Positions 8,894-16,944 are shown, numbered from the stretch's first letter. The stretch: DNA of 64,000 nt from Eubacteriaceae bacterium (GCA_021770095.1 JAETRQ010000006.1:107649-171648), one strand, 5' to 3'. Translations and numbers: made by a program. Notes: generated by a model not told the origin, from the letters alone.

Positions 8894-9099
8894 TTTTTTC
8901 TATTATTAGTGAAAATGATATTTTTTTTACTCCTGCTGCGGCGAATAATAGTTTGCGGTCAAGTAATCCTTATGATTATATAAGGTGCGGTTATTGTATT
9001 GATAACGCATCACTTTTTGGGGGTAAAAATTATGTGGATTTTAACAGCGATATTCCAAGCTATCGGACAAGCACTAACTTGGATTTTACCAATATCTGA
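8890..9099 (+). CDS. Small YlzJ-like protein overlapping the UppP-like gene
   Basis: A 69-residue ORF opening with [13 protein letters not shown], similar in style to YlzJ proteins (MILY...P.E.IF), which also follow tepA before spoIIIE in Bacillus. It starts at TTG with a strong GAGGAG site 8 nt upstream and overlaps the tepA stop by 4 bp. That arrangement argues for real translation. Its last 68 bases overlap the UppP-like gene in another frame. The C-terminal half is not recognisable and could be degenerate. Evidence is the start signal plus synteny. Confidence 0.45.
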   Translation: MIFSIISENDIFFTPAAANNSLRSSNPYDYIRCGYCIDNASLFGGKNYVDFNSDIPSYRTSTNLDFTNI

Positions 9100-9892
9100 A
9101 AGCGGTCACAGTGCTGTTTTTCATGATTTTTCAAGCAGATTTACAGATGCCTGTTCAAAGTTAACAGGCGTCATACATATCGGTATTGCAATCGGAATTA
9201 TCATTGCTTTTTATAAACTGTTTTTAACATTGCTCAAAAACTTTTTCGGCGGATGGAATGATTTGTTCCATAAAAGACTTGACGTAAAAAATCCTTCTGC
9301 GCAAAGAAGATTTATGTATATGACAATTCTTTCTTTTGTACCAATGATTTTTTATGTCATTCCGGCAGGAAAGTATGGCAATGTTTATCAACTGTTTCAC
9401 AGAGTTTCATATAATGGGAATCTTTTGGGCGAGGGCATTTGTATTGCACTTACAGGTGTGCTTATTATCACTGCAATCGGCATGAAAGATAAGAAGTCTT
9501 CCATTAAAATTCCGCCTTTTCTTCAGGCTCTCATTATCGGCGTTATTGCCTTCCTTACAGTTCCGGTTTCAGGAACTTCACTTGTTGCAGGGATACTTTT
9601 TATCGGCATGCTTCTTGGAATGAGTGATAAGATTGCACTCAGATATTCAATGGTAATGTCTGTTATGGTTCTTATCGTAATGGGAATTGTTGAGATTTGT
9701 ATCGGTGTGACAGATGTTAAGGCAGTGGCTGTGATTCTTGCTCTTGTTGTTTCAATTCTGTTCTCATTCTTCACGGTGAAACTTTTAATTTTCTTTATAA
9801 AGAAAAATTATCTTAAATACTTTGCATGGTATGATATTGTTCTCGGCGGTATATGTTTCATAGTCGGTATATTTGAAATTGTGTTAAAATAA
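9032..9892 (+). CDS. Divergent UppP/BacA-like membrane protein lacking catalytic residues
   Basis: A 286-residue polytopic membrane protein with about 7-8 hydrophobic helices and the overall pattern of undecaprenyl-diphosphatase UppP. The start is ATG 9032, 7 nt after GGGGG. In canonical UppP the first motif is EGLTEFLPxSSTGH; here it is [14 protein letters not shown], so both glutamates are replaced (Q and W), while the histidine stays. The second motif, normally PGxSRSG, reads PVSGTSLVAG, without the arginine. It is therefore unlikely to be a normal phosphatase. It could bind or transport a lipid, or be a specialised paralogue. It is followed 12 bp later by ftsK/spoIIIE. Confidence 0.75.
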   Translation: MWILTAIFQAIGQALTWILPISESGHSAVFHDFSSRFTDACSKLTGVIHIGIAIGIIIAFYKLFLTLLKNFFGGWNDLFHKRLDVKNPSAQRRFMYMTILSFVPMIFYVIPAGKYGNVYQLFHRVSYNGNLLGEGICIALTGVLIITAIGMKDKKSSIKIPPFLQALIIGVIAFLTVPVSGTSLVAGILFIGMLLGMSDKIALRYSMVMSVMVLIVMGIVEICIGVTDVKAVAVILALVVSILFSFFTVKLLIFFIKKNYLKYFAWYDIVLGGICFIVGIFEIVLK

Positions 9893-9904
9893 CGGAGATA
9901 CATA

Positions 9905-12427
9905 ATGGCTAATAAAAAGAAAACAAATAAAGGAAAACAAAATAAATCTTCCAAGAAAACCCCTGCAAAGGTACAGGTCAATCAAAAACAGGAAGAAAGA
10001 ATCAGAGTTGCAGGCATTGCGATATTTGCTTTGTCAGTGATTTTCTTCTGCCTTGCAATCATTACCGGTGCAGGTGTTTGGACTGTTTTACATAATATCT
10101 ATGTTGGAATTTTCGGTGTGTTTGCATCTTGCGTCTTTCCGCTTGTCTCAATAGTGGTTATGCTTTTTTACAGTTTCAATAATGCACAGACTTCAAAATT
10201 AATTGCTAAGAGTATTGAAACTATCATTATGGTTTTGATTATTTCAACATTTGTTCACGTTGTGTCACACGCAACTGGCGGGGAATTCAAAGATGTTATT
10301 TTAGAAAGTTATAATAATGCTCCGGTTTCATTCAACGGCGGATTTATCGGTGCAGTTTTCGGATGGCTTCTGCTTTCATTAGGCAAAGCACCGGCAATTA
10401 TTCTTTCAATTGTATTGTTTCTTGTGGATTTCATGCTGCTTACAGGTATTACTGTTGCGCAGTTCTTTTCCGGTGCAGCAAAACCGGCAAAGGTTACATA
10501 TGAAAAGGTAGTTCCTGTAATTAATGAGCGTAAAGAACGCAGAAGAATGAGTAAAGAAAATATTGATGTTCCGCTTGATGTTGCTCCTCCTGATGAGGAT
10601 GATGCTGATGTTAAGCCAAAGAAAAGAAGGGCTAAAAAAGAAGTCTTTGACCCTGAAGAAGAATCATCAGTTCCAAAAGATATAATTGATGAAATCAATG
10701 CAACAACTGCGAGAAATAAAAAAGAGCGTGAAAAAAATACTGACCCTAAAAAGACAAAAACCATTGATGAAATTGTTGAGGATGCTTCAAAAGAAGAGCA
10801 GGAAAAGCCGGCAGAAAACTTTACTGTCTCCAAAGAATCAATGGAGGCTAAGGTTAATGATTACAAATTGCCTTCACCAAATCTGCTTAAAAAGTCAGTT
10901 AAAAAATCAACAAAAGACATCAGCGGTGAATTGAAAGAAAATGCACAAATGCTGATTGATACGCTGCATTCTTTTAATGTTGACGCAACAATAACCGATA
11001 TTTCACGCGGTCCTACTGTTACAAGATACGAACTTAAACCTGCTGCTGGTATCAGAATCTCGAAAATTACAAATCTGGCAGACGATATTGCACTTAATCT
11101 TGCTGCCACTCATGTCCGTATTGAAGCACCGATTCCTGGGAAAGCAGCGGTTGGTATAGAAGTACCGAATACGATTAAAAACTCAGTCTCCATGCGTGAA
11201 TTAATCGATACGCCTGAATTCAGCCAGCAAAGTTCGCTTCTTTCAGCTGGTTTGGGAAAAGATATTGCAGGTAAATGTGTTTATTGTGATGTATCGAAAA
11301 TGCCGCATCTGCTTGTTGCAGGTACAACAGGTTCTGGTAAATCTGTATGTATGAATTCAATCATCACTTCTATTCTGTATCGTGCTAAGCCTGATGAAGT
11401 CAAGTTCCTTATGATTGACCCGAAACAGGTTGAATTTTCTAAATATGCAGGTATTCCGCACCTTCTTGTTCCTGTTGTAACAGACCCAAGGAAGGCGGCA
11501 GGTGCTCTTGGATGGGCTGTTTCGGAAATGCTTCAAAGGTATCAGCGTCTTTCACAGGTTGGTGTGCGAGATATTGAAGGTTATAATAAATATGTCAGCA
11601 AGCATGAAGATATGGACTTTATGCCTAAAATAGTCATCTTTATTGACGAATTTGCAGATTTGATGATGGCAGCTCCAAAAGAAGTTGAAGATTCCGTATG
11701 CCGTCTTGCACAGATGGCCCGTGCTGTTGGTATGCACCTTGTAATTGCAACGCAGCGTCCTTCTGTTGATGTAATAACCGGTCTTATAAAAGCGAATATT
11801 TCATCCCGTATTGCACTCACTGTTTCATCTCAAATTGACTCAAGAACGATTTTAGATGCTTCCGGTGCTGAAAAACTTCTTGGTCACGGTGATATGCTCT
11901 ATTCACCGATTGGTGCAACAAAACCGGTGCGTGTTCAGGGTTGCTTTATTTCAGATGATGAAGTAGAAGAACTTTGTAATTTTGTTAAAAATCAGGGCGA
12001 GAGCCAGTACGACGAGAATATTGCCAAGGAAATTGAGGCAAAAGCAGTTCAGGATAAAAAATCATCTCCGTTTGAAGATGACGGCGACAGTGAGCAATTG
12101 GATGCTTTGTTCGAAAAAGCAGTTGACATTGTACTTGAAACAGGTACTGCCTCAACTTCATTCCTGCAAAGAAAACTTTCTGTAGGATATGCACGTGGTG
12201 CAAAGATAATTGACCAGTTACAGGATAAAGGCATAATAGGTCCTGCAAATGGCTCAAAGCCGAGAGAGATACTTATTAATCGACAGCAATGGCTTGAAAT
12301 GCAGGCTTATTCATCAAGCGGTGAATTCACTGCTGAAAATACTGAGCAGATGTCGTTTGAAGAGTCACAGACTATTGCAAATGATTCTGATTTTTCTTTT
12401 GATGAAGAAAATTTTGTTGAGGAATAA
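9905..12427 (+). CDS. ftsK: DNA translocase FtsK/SpoIIIE
   Basis: A septum-located ATP-driven DNA pump that clears chromosome from the division septum, or moves it into the forespore. Of its 840 residues, the lysine-rich N-terminus is followed by four hydrophobic segments (about residues 35-185), an acidic/basic linker (about 190-340), the motor with Walker A GTTGSGKSV and Walker B IVIFIDEFADLMM, ATQRPSVDVITG, and a C-terminal gamma winged helix (about 730-795) for oriented loading. SpoIIIE and FtsK cannot be separated by sequence alone; the tepA neighbourhood favours the SpoIIIE lineage. Confidence 0.96.
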   Translation: MANKKKTNKGKQNKSSKKTPAKVQVNQKQEERIRVAGIAIFALSVIFFCLAIITGAGVWTVLHNIYVGIFGVFASCVFPLVSIVVMLFYSFNNAQTSKLIAKSIETIIMVLIISTFVHVVSHATGGEFKDVILESYNNAPVSFNGGFIGAVFGWLLLSLGKAPAIILSIVLFLVDFMLLTGITVAQFFSGAAKPAKVTYEKVVPVINERKERRRMSKENIDVPLDVAPPDEDDADVKPKKRRAKKEVFDPEEESSVPKDIIDEINATTARNKKEREKNTDPKKTKTIDEIVEDASKEEQEKPAENFTVSKESMEAKVNDYKLPSPNLLKKSVKKSTKDISGELKENAQMLIDTLHSFNVDATITDISRGPTVTRYELKPAAGIRISKITNLADDIALNLAATHVRIEAPIPGKAAVGIEVPNTIKNSVSMRELIDTPEFSQQSSLLSAGLGKDIAGKCVYCDVSKMPHLLVAGTTGSGKSVCMNSIITSILYRAKPDEVKFLMIDPKQVEFSKYAGIPHLLVPVVTDPRKAAGALGWAVSEMLQRYQRLSQVGVRDIEGYNKYVSKHEDMDFMPKIVIFIDEFADLMMAAPKEVEDSVCRLAQMARAVGMHLVIATQRPSVDVITGLIKANISSRIALTVSSQIDSRTILDASGAEKLLGHGDMLYSPIGATKPVRVQGCFISDDEVEELCNFVKNQGESQYDENIAKEIEAKAVQDKKSSPFEDDGDSEQLDALFEKAVDIVLETGTASTSFLQRKLSVGYARGAKIIDQLQDKGIIGPANGSKPREILINRQQWLEMQAYSSSGEFTAENTEQMSFEESQTIANDSDFSFDEENFVEE

Positions 12428-12435
12428 AGTAAAAT

Positions 12436-14301
12436 ATGAACGGATTTCTCCCAATTAATAAAAAAGAAATGCTCGCAAGAGGGTGGGACAGTGTTGATTT
12501 TGTTTATGTAACTGGTGACAGTTATGTTGATCATCCTTCCTTTGGTGCAGCAATTATAACAAGAGTACTTGAAAATAAGGGATTTAAAGTCGCAGTACTC
12601 AGTCAGCCTGACTGGAAGAATACGCTATCTTTCACTGAGTTCGGAAAGCCGCGTCTTGGTTTTTTTGTTACCAGCGGAAATATAGATTCTATGGTTGCAC
12701 ATTATACTGCTGCAAAGCGTATTCGCCGTGATGATGCCTACACAGCGGGCGGAGTTGCAGGCAAAAGACCGGACAGAGCAGTTATTGTATATTCAAATAT
12801 AATCAAAACTTTATATCCTGACAGTCCTGTCATAATCGGTGGACTTGAAGCTTCACTCAGGCGCTTTGCTCATTATGATTATTGGGATGATAAAATCAGA
12901 CCGAGTATTCTGATAGATTCAAAGGCTGATTTGCTTAGTTTCGGTATGGGCGAAAAGCAGACGATTGAGATTGCACAAAGACTTGATAGTGGAGAGGATA
13001 TTGCCACAATCCATGATATTTTGGGAACCTGCTATGCTTGCCCTACAACACAAACCCCTTATACAGGTGTTGAATGTCCGTCATATGAAAATGTGACGGC
13101 AAGTAAAAAAGAATATGCAAAATCCTGCCGAATTCAGCAGGATGAACAGGATCATATCAGAGGTAAATTAATAAAGCAAAAACACGGCAAGATAATGATT
13201 GTGCAAAATCCGCCAATGCCGCCTTTGACTCAAAAAGAACTCGACTGGGTGTATTCACTTCCATATATGAGAGCGTATCATCCATCTTATGAAGATGTGG
13301 GCGGTGTGCCCGGTATAAGGGAGGTTGAGTTCTCAATTACGCATAATCGGGGTTGTTTTGGTGCATGCAATTTCTGTTCGATTGCTTTTCATCAGGGCAG
13401 ATATGTCACTACCCGTTCCAAGAAAAGTATTATGGTCGAGGCCGAGAAACTAACGAATATGCCTAATTTTAAAGGGTATATTCATGATATAGGCGGACCA
13501 ACTGCTAATTTCAGAAAACCATCATGCGATTTTCAGGAAAATCACGGCTTATGTAAAGGTAAAAAATGTCTTGCTCCGCAGCCATGTCCTAACCTGAATG
13601 TTGACCATAGTGAATATCTTGATATTTTAAGAAGTGTACGAAATATTAAAGGGGTAAAAAAAGTTTTTATCCGCAGCGGTATCCGATATGACTATCTTTT
13701 GCAGGATAAAGATGATACTTTTTTCAGAGAACTGGTTGAAAACCACGTTTCAGGTCAGCTCAAAGTAGCACCGGAACATTGTTCTGCTGCTGTGCTTGAT
13801 AAAATGGGTAAACCTCATATCGAGACTTATATAGATTTTTCACGCCGATATTTTAAATATACAGGCGATGTTCATAAAGAACAATATCTTGTTCCTTATC
13901 TTATGTCTTCTCATCCCGGTTCTACTCTTGATGACGCAGTTGAATTGGCTTTGTTCCTTAAAAAGAATCATATCAGACCTGAGCAGGTACAGGATTTTTA
14001 TCCGACTCCGGGCACAATATCAACTTGTATGTTTTATACAGGTCTTGATCCATACACAATGCAGGAAGTGTATGTTGCCAAAAGTGAAGAGGATAAAAAA
14101 ATGCAGAGGGCGTTGCTTCAGTATTTTAATCCCAAAAATCATCATTTGGTTGAAAAAGCACTCAAAAAAGCAAAGCGTTTTGATTTGATAGGTTATGGCA
14201 GTAAATGTCTTATTGCTCCGCTTCATAACAGAAGTGTGAATAATAAACGTTCTTTAAATCAAAGTTCAAAGTATCAAAAAGGTAAGCGTAAAAAAAGATG
14301 A
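12436..14301 (+). CDS. ygiQ: YgiQ family radical SAM protein (UPF0313)
   Basis: A 621-residue cytosolic radical SAM enzyme of unknown reaction. The N-terminus (MLARGWDSVDFVYVTGDSYVD) is typical of YgiQ. The SAM-radical cluster motif is in RGCFGACNFCS near residue 310, followed by the usual HDIGGPTANF and CP-rich stretches (KGKKCLAPQPCPN) that may ligate a second cluster. The length is normal. The tail is highly basic. It begins 8 bp after ftsK and overlaps the next gene by 4 bp, so it belongs to the same operon. Confidence 0.93.
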   Translation: MNGFLPINKKEMLARGWDSVDFVYVTGDSYVDHPSFGAAIITRVLENKGFKVAVLSQPDWKNTLSFTEFGKPRLGFFVTSGNIDSMVAHYTAAKRIRRDDAYTAGGVAGKRPDRAVIVYSNIIKTLYPDSPVIIGGLEASLRRFAHYDYWDDKIRPSILIDSKADLLSFGMGEKQTIEIAQRLDSGEDIATIHDILGTCYACPTTQTPYTGVECPSYENVTASKKEYAKSCRIQQDEQDHIRGKLIKQKHGKIMIVQNPPMPPLTQKELDWVYSLPYMRAYHPSYEDVGGVPGIREVEFSITHNRGCFGACNFCSIAFHQGRYVTTRSKKSIMVEAEKLTNMPNFKGYIHDIGGPTANFRKPSCDFQENHGLCKGKKCLAPQPCPNLNVDHSEYLDILRSVRNIKGVKKVFIRSGIRYDYLLQDKDDTFFRELVENHVSGQLKVAPEHCSAAVLDKMGKPHIETYIDFSRRYFKYTGDVHKEQYLVPYLMSSHPGSTLDDAVELALFLKKNHIRPEQVQDFYPTPGTISTCMFYTGLDPYTMQEVYVAKSEEDKKMQRALLQYFNPKNHHLVEKALKKAKRFDLIGYGSKCLIAPLHNRSVNNKRSLNQSSKYQKGKRKKR

Positions 14302-14690
14302 GTAACAGTAAACGTCAGAGTTTAATCGTTATCGGTTTCGGACTGATAATCCTTGCAGGCATAATATTGTATTTCGCTTTTTCCATTCCTAAAGTCAATG
14401 ATGAAACTGTATTGAATAAGACCGTAACAATTTCTGAAACACATAGTACCGGTCAGAAGATTAGCAATAAAAACGGCAACAGTGAAAGCAGTATAGATTA
14501 TCCCATAAATATCAATACCTGCACAGTTGATGATTTGGTGACGATTAACGGAATCGGAGAAAAGAAAGCAAGTGCAATAGTTGAATATAGGGATGTTATC
14601 GGCGGCTATACTTCAGTTGAGGAAATTAAAAATATTAAGGGAATAGGGGATAAGGTCTTTGATAAAATTTCTCCTTACTTATGCGTATGA
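14298..14690 (+). CDS. comEA: ComEA-like helix-hairpin-helix protein
   Basis: A 130-residue membrane-anchored protein. One N-terminal hydrophobic helix (residues about 8-28) is followed by a polar linker and a ComEA-type double HhH domain (about 70-130: ININTCTVDDLVTINGIGEKKA, then IKNIKGIGDKVFDKI). In competent bacteria ComEA binds incoming DNA outside the membrane. Together with comF directly downstream it suggests a natural-transformation remnant or function, but no comEC is in the window. The start overlaps ygiQ (ATGA). Confidence 0.85.
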   Translation: MSNSKRQSLIVIGFGLIILAGIILYFAFSIPKVNDETVLNKTVTISETHSTGQKISNKNGNSESSIDYPININTCTVDDLVTINGIGEKKASAIVEYRDVIGGYTSVEEIKNIKGIGDKVFDKISPYLCV

Positions 14691-15412
14691 ATATACTGGT
14701 CTCTTCATTTTCCAAATTGCTTAAAGCCTTTATTCCTGACAGGTGCAGAATCTGCGGTACTGTTGTTGAGCTTGATACAAATCTTTGTAACGATTGTCAT
14801 AATCTTCCATCCATTTTATCACCGGTATGTGAATCCTGCGGTGCTAATGTCGATGACTGCTCTTGTAAAAAAAGCAAGAATGAATATAAGCAGATTATTG
14901 CTCCTTATTATTATAAAGATTCAATTGTTAAAGGTATTCATAATTTTAAAGAAAATGATATGCCGTTTCTGGCTAAAGAATATGCACACGATATGGCAGA
15001 TTGTTTTAATCAATATTATTCAGACATAAAATTTGATTTTATTACTTTTGTACCTGCAAGAACATTCAAGAAAAGAGTAAGAGGTTTTAATCAGTCAGAA
15101 CTCCTTGCCAATGAATTGTCTTTGCTTCTTAATATTCCTGTTAAAGATGTTTTGAAGAAAATTTCCTATTCAGGAACACAGCATCATAAAACTGCCAAAG
15201 AAAGAAAAGCAGATGTTTTTGCAACAATTGATATTAATGATAAATATAAATCCCAACTTGCAGATAAAACTGTTCTGCTTGTTGATGATGTTAAAACAAC
15301 AGGTGCAACATTGAATGAGTGTGCAAAAATGCTTAAGATTTATGATTCCAAGGCTGTTTATGCACTTACCTTTGCCATTACGAACAGAGATAAAAAATCA
15401 AAAAATAAATAA
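14681..15412 (+). CDS. comF: ComF family protein
   Basis: A 243-residue protein with an N-terminal zinc-finger-like cysteine set (CRICG, CNDC, CESCGANVDDCSC, residues about 20-65) and a C-terminal phosphoribosyltransferase domain with VLLVDDVKTTGATLNE (about 200-216) and VRGFNQSELLA. ComF proteins assist DNA uptake. The ORF overlaps comEA by 10 bp. A second in-frame ATG lies 6 nt in, so the exact start is uncertain. It is the last gene of the tepA-comF run, 65 bp before tRNA-Leu. Confidence 0.92.
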   Translation: MRMNILVSSFSKLLKAFIPDRCRICGTVVELDTNLCNDCHNLPSILSPVCESCGANVDDCSCKKSKNEYKQIIAPYYYKDSIVKGIHNFKENDMPFLAKEYAHDMADCFNQYYSDIKFDFITFVPARTFKKRVRGFNQSELLANELSLLLNIPVKDVLKKISYSGTQHHKTAKERKADVFATIDINDKYKSQLADKTVLLVDDVKTTGATLNECAKMLKIYDSKAVYALTFAITNRDKKSKNK

Positions 15413-15477
15413 AACTATTGAAATTTTTTCCGTTAAATGTTATTATACACAAGTTACTGATTCCGTAATTGATAAAT

Positions 15478-15560
15478 GCGGGTATGGTGGAATTGGCAGA
15501 CACGCAAGATTTAGGATCTTGTGGGAGACCGTGCAGGTTCAAGTCCTGTTACCCGCACCA
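15478..15560 (+). tRNA. tRNA-Leu (anticodon UAG), CCA encoded
   Basis: A class II tRNA of 83 nt. The acceptor stem GCGGGTA/TACCCGC is perfect, the D-arm reads TGGCAGA, the anticodon loop TTTAGGA sits between CAAGA and TCTTG, there is a variable arm, and the T-arm contains GGTTCAAGTCC. Discriminator A is at 15557 and CCA at 15558-15560. The last 21 nt and the following terminator recur 203 bp downstream. Confidence 0.97.
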
Positions 15561-15598
15561 ATGACAGAGGATGCTGTTAATGCTTCCTCTGTTTTATT
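15540..15598 (+). repeat. Direct repeat copy 1: tRNA-Leu 3' end plus terminator
   Basis: Fifty-nine bases, identical to 15743-15801. They begin inside the T-arm (CAAGTCC), run through the acceptor 3' strand and CCA, and include an 8-bp terminator hairpin (15564-15571 ACAGAGGA and 15585-15592 TCCTCTGT) with a T-rich tail. This copy belongs to the intact tRNA and ends its transcript. Confidence 0.95.
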
Positions 15599-15742
15599 TT
15601 GTAACGGACTTGAACCTGTGAAGGTCTGAGCGTGTATAAAACAGTCCGGTGGACTGTTTTTAGCGAAGAGCGTGAGGAGGGTACTGTTGCTTTGCAACGG
15701 TCGACGAGCGAGAAATATGCAAGGCAATGCCGCAGCATATGG
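15599..15742. mobile_element. 144-bp structured insert between duplicated tRNA-Leu tails
   Basis: Unique DNA between two identical 59-bp repeats, GC-richer than its surroundings. It holds an inverted 13-nt copy of the tRNA T-arm (15606-15618), a 10-bp hairpin with a U tail (15638-15661), an 8-bp hairpin (15683-15701) and a compound hairpin (15715-15740). No convincing gene is present; the open frame that spans it on the minus strand has no ribosome binding site that I can see. The arrangement resembles integration at a tRNA 3' end (attL/attR), as a tiny non-autonomous element or a deletion remnant. The mobile assignment is inference. Confidence 0.45.
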
Positions 15743-15801
15743 CAAGTCCTGTTACCCGCACCAATGACAGAGGATGCTGTTAATGCTTCCTCTGTTTTAT
15801 T
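15743..15801 (+). repeat. Direct repeat copy 2: orphan tRNA-Leu 3' end plus terminator
   Basis: Exact 59-base copy of 15540-15598 at a 203-bp offset. It carries the 3' acceptor strand, CCA and terminator hairpin but no tRNA 5' half. It is preceded by GCATATGG rather than by a T-arm, so it cannot fold as a tRNA on its own. Confidence 0.95.
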
Positions 15802-15837
15802 ATGATTTCACTGTCGTTTTTATTTAAAAGAAAAATA

Positions 15838-15863
15838 AAAAGAGCATCGTGTGATGCTCTTTT
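15838..15863. terminator. Terminator of the E2-like gene
   Basis: Eleven-base arms (AAAAGAGCATC and its complement) with a GTGT loop, A/T tracts on both sides, placed 14 bp past the stop codon of the minus-strand acyltransferase gene. It may also stop rightward readthrough from the tRNA region. Confidence 0.88.
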
Positions 15864-15876
15864 GTTATTTAATCAT

Positions 15877-16797
15877 TTACTTCCAAGAAAGTATTATTTC
15901 CGGATTTGCAAAAATTTCATCCAGTCTTCTCATAAACGGAACAATATCACCATAATCAAGTGCTCTGTGGTCAATTGCAATTGTAATCGGCATAATGAGT
16001 CTTGATTCAACTGTATCATTGCCGTTTTCATCTGTAACGACTATAGGTCTTTTCTGTGCTGCATTAACAGCAAATGCCGTTGTCTGAGGAGGAATAATTT
16101 CCAATAATGCACAAAGTCCTTTGTGTTCTCTGTAAATTGAACCAAGGTTAGAAATCGTTGTTGTACCTTGCTCAATATCATGTTTTGTAAGACGTTCGGT
16201 AGTTGGTATTGAATAATACTCTTTTTTTGCCTGTCCGCTTAAAGTTTTTACTTTATGCTTACCTGTTTTTGAACCATAAAGTCGTCTGATTGCCTGCAGA
16301 ATTTTGCCTTGTTTGAGTCCCTGAAGTGTGTTGTCCATTGAGACTTCAAACATAACTTCATTCATATCGGAATTTTTTGCACGTCTGATACTGTCATTGA
16401 TAGCATCTGTCATCTGTGACAGTGTTTTGGTACCCATATCGTGCATATTGATTGTCATCATTTCTCCGCTCGGCAAAACCATAGGCATTGAAATGTCAAT
16501 GTTGTCAAAATATTTAAGGCATCCTCTTACGAGTTTTCTGTTGAATACAAGATGTGTATTCATTTTAGGTGCTGCTTTCAGCCCTTCACATATGATTTTA
16601 AGCATTACAGTATTGATTGTAATTTTCTTTGATTTATCTGTGCATCCTTCATTGAGTTTTTTGCAGACTTTGAAAAGTTCTGTTACATCCGGTTCGTATG
16701 TAACAGTTGCGTGGGGAATAGTCTCCCAACTTTCAGATGTCATGTTTGAAACAATTTTTCTTGCAATTCCAAAATGTTCTTCTTTAACCAGTGCCAA
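15877..16797 (-). CDS. 2-oxo acid dehydrogenase E2-type acyltransferase domain protein without lipoyl domain
   Basis: A 306-residue protein made almost only of the CAT-like catalytic domain of lipoate acyltransferases. No lipoyl domain or subunit-binding domain precedes it. The motif normally reading DHRxxDG appears as DHRALDYGD near residue 277, so the histidine and aspartate remain but the glycine is altered. TISNLGSIY matches the usual E2 stretch TISNLG. It starts at TTG behind AAAGGAG. The promoter carries two tandem Rex-like operators, implying repression when NAD+ is high. It may transfer acyl groups between free CoA and another carrier; this is not established. Confidence 0.8.
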   Translation of the reverse strand: MALVKEEHFGIARKIVSNMTSESWETIPHATVTYEPDVTELFKVCKKLNEGCTDKSKKITINTVMLKIICEGLKAAPKMNTHLVFNRKLVRGCLKYFDNIDISMPMVLPSGEMMTINMHDMGTKTLSQMTDAINDSIRRAKNSDMNEVMFEVSMDNTLQGLKQGKILQAIRRLYGSKTGKHKVKTLSGQAKKEYYSIPTTERLTKHDIEQGTTTISNLGSIYREHKGLCALLEIIPPQTTAFAVNAAQKRPIVVTDENGNDTVESRLIMPITIAIDHRALDYGDIVPFMRRLDEIFANPEIILSWK

Positions 16798-16846
16798 AAT
16801 TTTACTCCTTTAATATGTTAAATTATTATATATCTTGATAGACATT

Positions 16847-16875
16847 ATTATATCATACGCTCTATTATCTGTCAA
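16847..16875 (-). promoter_or_regulatory. Promoter of the E2-like gene
   Basis: On the minus strand, TTGACA (16870-16875) and TATAAT (16847-16852) are 17 nt apart, which is full consensus. The -35 hexamer lies inside the first Rex-like operator, so a bound repressor would block RNA polymerase directly. Confidence 0.8.
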
Positions 16876-16908
16876 TAAATTAACAAACACTTGTCAATAA
16901 TTTAACAA
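16869..16908. promoter_or_regulatory. Two tandem Rex-like operators
   Basis: CTGTCAATAAATTAACAA (16869-16886) and TTGTCAATAATTTAACAA (16891-16908) match the clostridial Rex consensus TTGTTAAN4TTAACAA with two and one mismatches. They are separated by 4 bp. The second is nested in a longer perfect inverted repeat with 11-bp arms (16884-16894 and 16905-16915), which may double as a weak terminator for the CoA-transferase gene. The Rex gene itself is in this window. Confidence 0.75.
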
Positions 16909-16944
16909 GTGTTTGACATTAATGATAAAATTTATATTGCAGTT

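Noticed and set aside
15539..15745. 68-codon minus-strand ORF spanning the tRNA insert
   Set aside because: It is bounded by the two repeats, overlaps tRNA sequence and terminator hairpins, and has no ribosome binding site that I can see; the structure explains the region better.
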